Of a stretch of 7,116 nt of DNA, positions 6,165-7,116 are shown piece after piece. The translations under genes and the position numbers were made by a program. The notes under the pieces are model-generated. The model did not search any database and was not told the DNA's origin. It saw only the letters and a list, made by a program, of their open reading frames with translations. Within the stretch, counting starts at the first letter, position 1; every line of letters begins with the position of its first letter. The stretch is from Clostridiaceae bacterium (GTDB lineage: Bacteria; Bacillota; Clostridia; Saccharofermentanales; UBA5734): contig JAAYBY010000191.1 in NCBI GenBank assembly GCA_012729935.1, forward strand, positions 1-7,116. The letters run 5' to 3'.

Positions 6165-6917
6165 TCAACGCAGAAATCCTTTTGCTACGGTATACAAAAC
6201 ATCAATTAGAGTTCGGCTTTCTGAATCGTTCTGCTCGTTTGGATCAGACATCAGGCTCTGATGGATGATGCTCTGACTGCTCTGCATGGCTTTGAGCCGA
6301 CTTTGTTCTGCCTGTATATCGGCCTTTTCAGCTTCTCTGGCCTTGTGAAGGCCGCCGGAACGGATGAAGTTTACAATCCGCTGAAGCTCATGGCGCTCAA
6401 ACCAAATTCCATGTTGTTTGCAGACATCGACAACAACACCAGATACACGAGCGTAATTCTTTTGGTTCATCAATTCACCGCACTCAGGACAAGGAATGTA
6501 GAATCGCTTCGATCTTACCTCGGATTGAGGTTTTGCCGGTTCATTTGGCTCCTTGTAAAGCAAAATGTGCTCCTGTTGTTCCCTGTCAGCACAAATTTTA
6601 TTGAAAGCAGGCACATCTAGCCAGATGCCTCCACAGTGATCACATTCGTGAAGTTTTGTATCACCGATGACAGAATCGATCAGCAACTGTTCACAGCGCG
6701 GGCACAACAGTTTTTTACTGCTTTTTCGTTTCCCGTCGACAATCGCAGCACCGCAATTCGGACAGAATTTGACGCCTTTGAAGACTGCTGTAAAGCAAGC
6801 TGGACAGGCTGTTGTTGTTAACACAGAACGACAATAGGCACAACGAACAGTGTTTTCATCTGTCTCGGCACCGCAGTTTGGACACTGAAGTGATTTTTTG
6901 CGATCTGTTGATGGCAT
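6165..6917 (-). CDS. Multi-zinc-ribbon protein with two TFIIB-type ribbons
   Basis: A 250-residue cytoplasmic protein with no signal or membrane span. Four knuckle pairs are visible: C12-C15/C26-C29, C38-C41/C52-C55, C72-C75/C92-C95 and C143-C146/C166-H169. The first two resemble a double zinc ribbon ('CPNCGA...CAYC', 'CPAC...CPNCGA'). The last two resemble the zf-TFIIB family, with CDHCGGIWLD and CKQHGIWFERHEL as their second halves; the C-x2-H variant is known in this family. Residues about 191-217 are charged and probably helical, followed by a polar tail. No catalytic motif is seen; nucleic-acid or protein binding is the general expectation for such ribbons, and the specific role is unknown. 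GGGAG at 6927-6931 is nine bases from ATG 6917 but only three from an in-frame ATG at 6923, so I prefer 6917; the difference is two residues. Confidence 0.88.
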   Translation of the reverse strand: MPSTDRKKSLQCPNCGAETDENTVRCAYCRSVLTTTACPACFTAVFKGVKFCPNCGAAIVDGKRKSSKKLLCPRCEQLLIDSVIGDTKLHECDHCGGIWLDVPAFNKICADREQQEHILLYKEPNEPAKPQSEVRSKRFYIPCPECGELMNQKNYARVSGVVVDVCKQHGIWFERHELQRIVNFIRSGGLHKAREAEKADIQAEQSRLKAMQSSQSIIHQSLMSDPNEQNDSESRTLIDVLYTVAKGFLR

Positions 6918-6976
6918 ATTCATCCGCTCCCGTTAAGTATCCGAAATTTCCCGCAAGGTGCAACTCGTTTGATTCC

Positions 6977-6985
6977 ATTGTATCA
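6977..6985 (-). promoter_or_regulatory. Extended -10 promoter of the zinc-ribbon gene
   Basis: Minus-strand TGATACAAT is an extended -10 with one mismatch to TATAAT. A -35 candidate (TTTCCT, 17-base spacer) is weak. Transcription would start near 6970, about 53 bases before ATG 6917. Confidence 0.5.
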
Positions 6986-7009
6986 TTTAAGACCAGTCCA
7001 GGAAATTAT

Positions 7010-7043
7010 GTGTTTAATACGAAAAATCAGATATAATATCTTT
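7010..7043 (+). repeat. Direct repeat copy 2, overlapping the promoter of the right-edge gene
   Basis: Partner of 6128-6161 (29/34 identical, starts 882 bases apart). The conserved block spans from about the -35 position to just past the -10 of the rightward promoter. Within it, AGATATAATATCT (7029-7041) is a perfect 13-base palindrome centred on one A and covering the -10; the other copy carries two mismatched pairs there. The pattern fits a regulated promoter, by inference. Confidence 0.5.
7032..7037 (+). promoter_or_regulatory. -10 box of the promoter for the right-edge gene
   Basis: Consensus TATAAT on the plus strand. The -35 at 17 bases (TGTGTT, 7009-7014) is poor and there is no TG extension, so an activator or an alternative recognition element may be needed. 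The start near 7044 would give a leader of about 52 bases before ATG 7096. Confidence 0.5.
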
Positions 7044-7095
7044 AATGAGATTATTCAATTTCTTCGCCTACAGCATGATTACAGCAGGAGGCGTT

Positions 7096-7116
7096 ATGTC
7101 TGAAATTAAGTTTAAA
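7096..7116 (+). CDS. Start of an unidentified gene, cut by the window edge
   Basis: Only seven codons (MSEIKFK) are inside the window. A consensus ribosome site AGGAGG (7086-7091) lies four bases upstream and a TATAAT box at 7032-7037 precedes it, so the start is credible. It is divergent from the zinc-ribbon gene across 178 bases. The product cannot be identified from seven residues. Confidence 0.6.

Noticed and set aside
6261..6620. 119-codon plus-strand frame opposite the zinc-ribbon gene
   Set aside because: Antisense to a frame with regularly spaced cysteine pairs and its own promoter and ribosome site. No recognisable product.

Overview
The window looks like an ordinary chromosomal stretch from a Firmicutes-type (Clostridia-like) Gram-positive bacterium of medium GC. 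This is inferred from strong GGAGG-type ribosome sites, several extended -10 promoters (TGnTATAAT), a lipoprotein with a Thr-rich spacer, a two-gene ABC exporter whose permease resembles a Firmicutes 'putative ABC exporter' family, and the absence of any outer-membrane feature. I cannot name a genus. No tRNA, rRNA, insertion sequence or CRISPR array is visible, and no stretch longer than 300 bases lacks a gene.

Layout. Positions 1-577 (minus strand) hold the start of a secreted lipoprotein that runs off the left edge. A short divergent promoter region follows (578-687). Positions 688-1782 (plus) encode a threonine-synthase-like PLP enzyme with an N-terminal zinc ribbon, but codon 48 is an in-frame TAG, so it reads as a 47-codon ribbon fragment followed by the catalytic part. 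Positions 1840-4862 (plus) form an operon-like block behind an extended -10 promoter: ABC ATPase (1875-2573), a large membrane permease overlapping it by 4 bases (2570-4147), and a GNAT acetyltransferase 7 bases later (4155-4862). Positions 4904-5977 (minus) encode a membrane-anchored alpha/beta hydrolase, convergent with the operon, under a near-consensus promoter at 6027-6055. Positions 6165-6917 (minus) encode a protein with four zinc-ribbon knuckle pairs. The first seven codons of a plus-strand gene begin at 7096 and run off the right edge.

The ATPase and permease should form one exporter of unknown substrate, and the acetyltransferase is probably translated from the same message. The other genes have no obvious common pathway. 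There are no threonine-pathway neighbours beside the PLP enzyme.

Most worth a second look are the in-frame amber codon in the PLP enzyme (none of the six complete reading frames here ends in TAG), a 34-base direct repeat of promoter-like sequence (29/34 identical) flanking the zinc-ribbon gene, and an imperfect palindrome filling the spacer of the hydrolase promoter. I did not find convincing evidence of a new multi-gene system.
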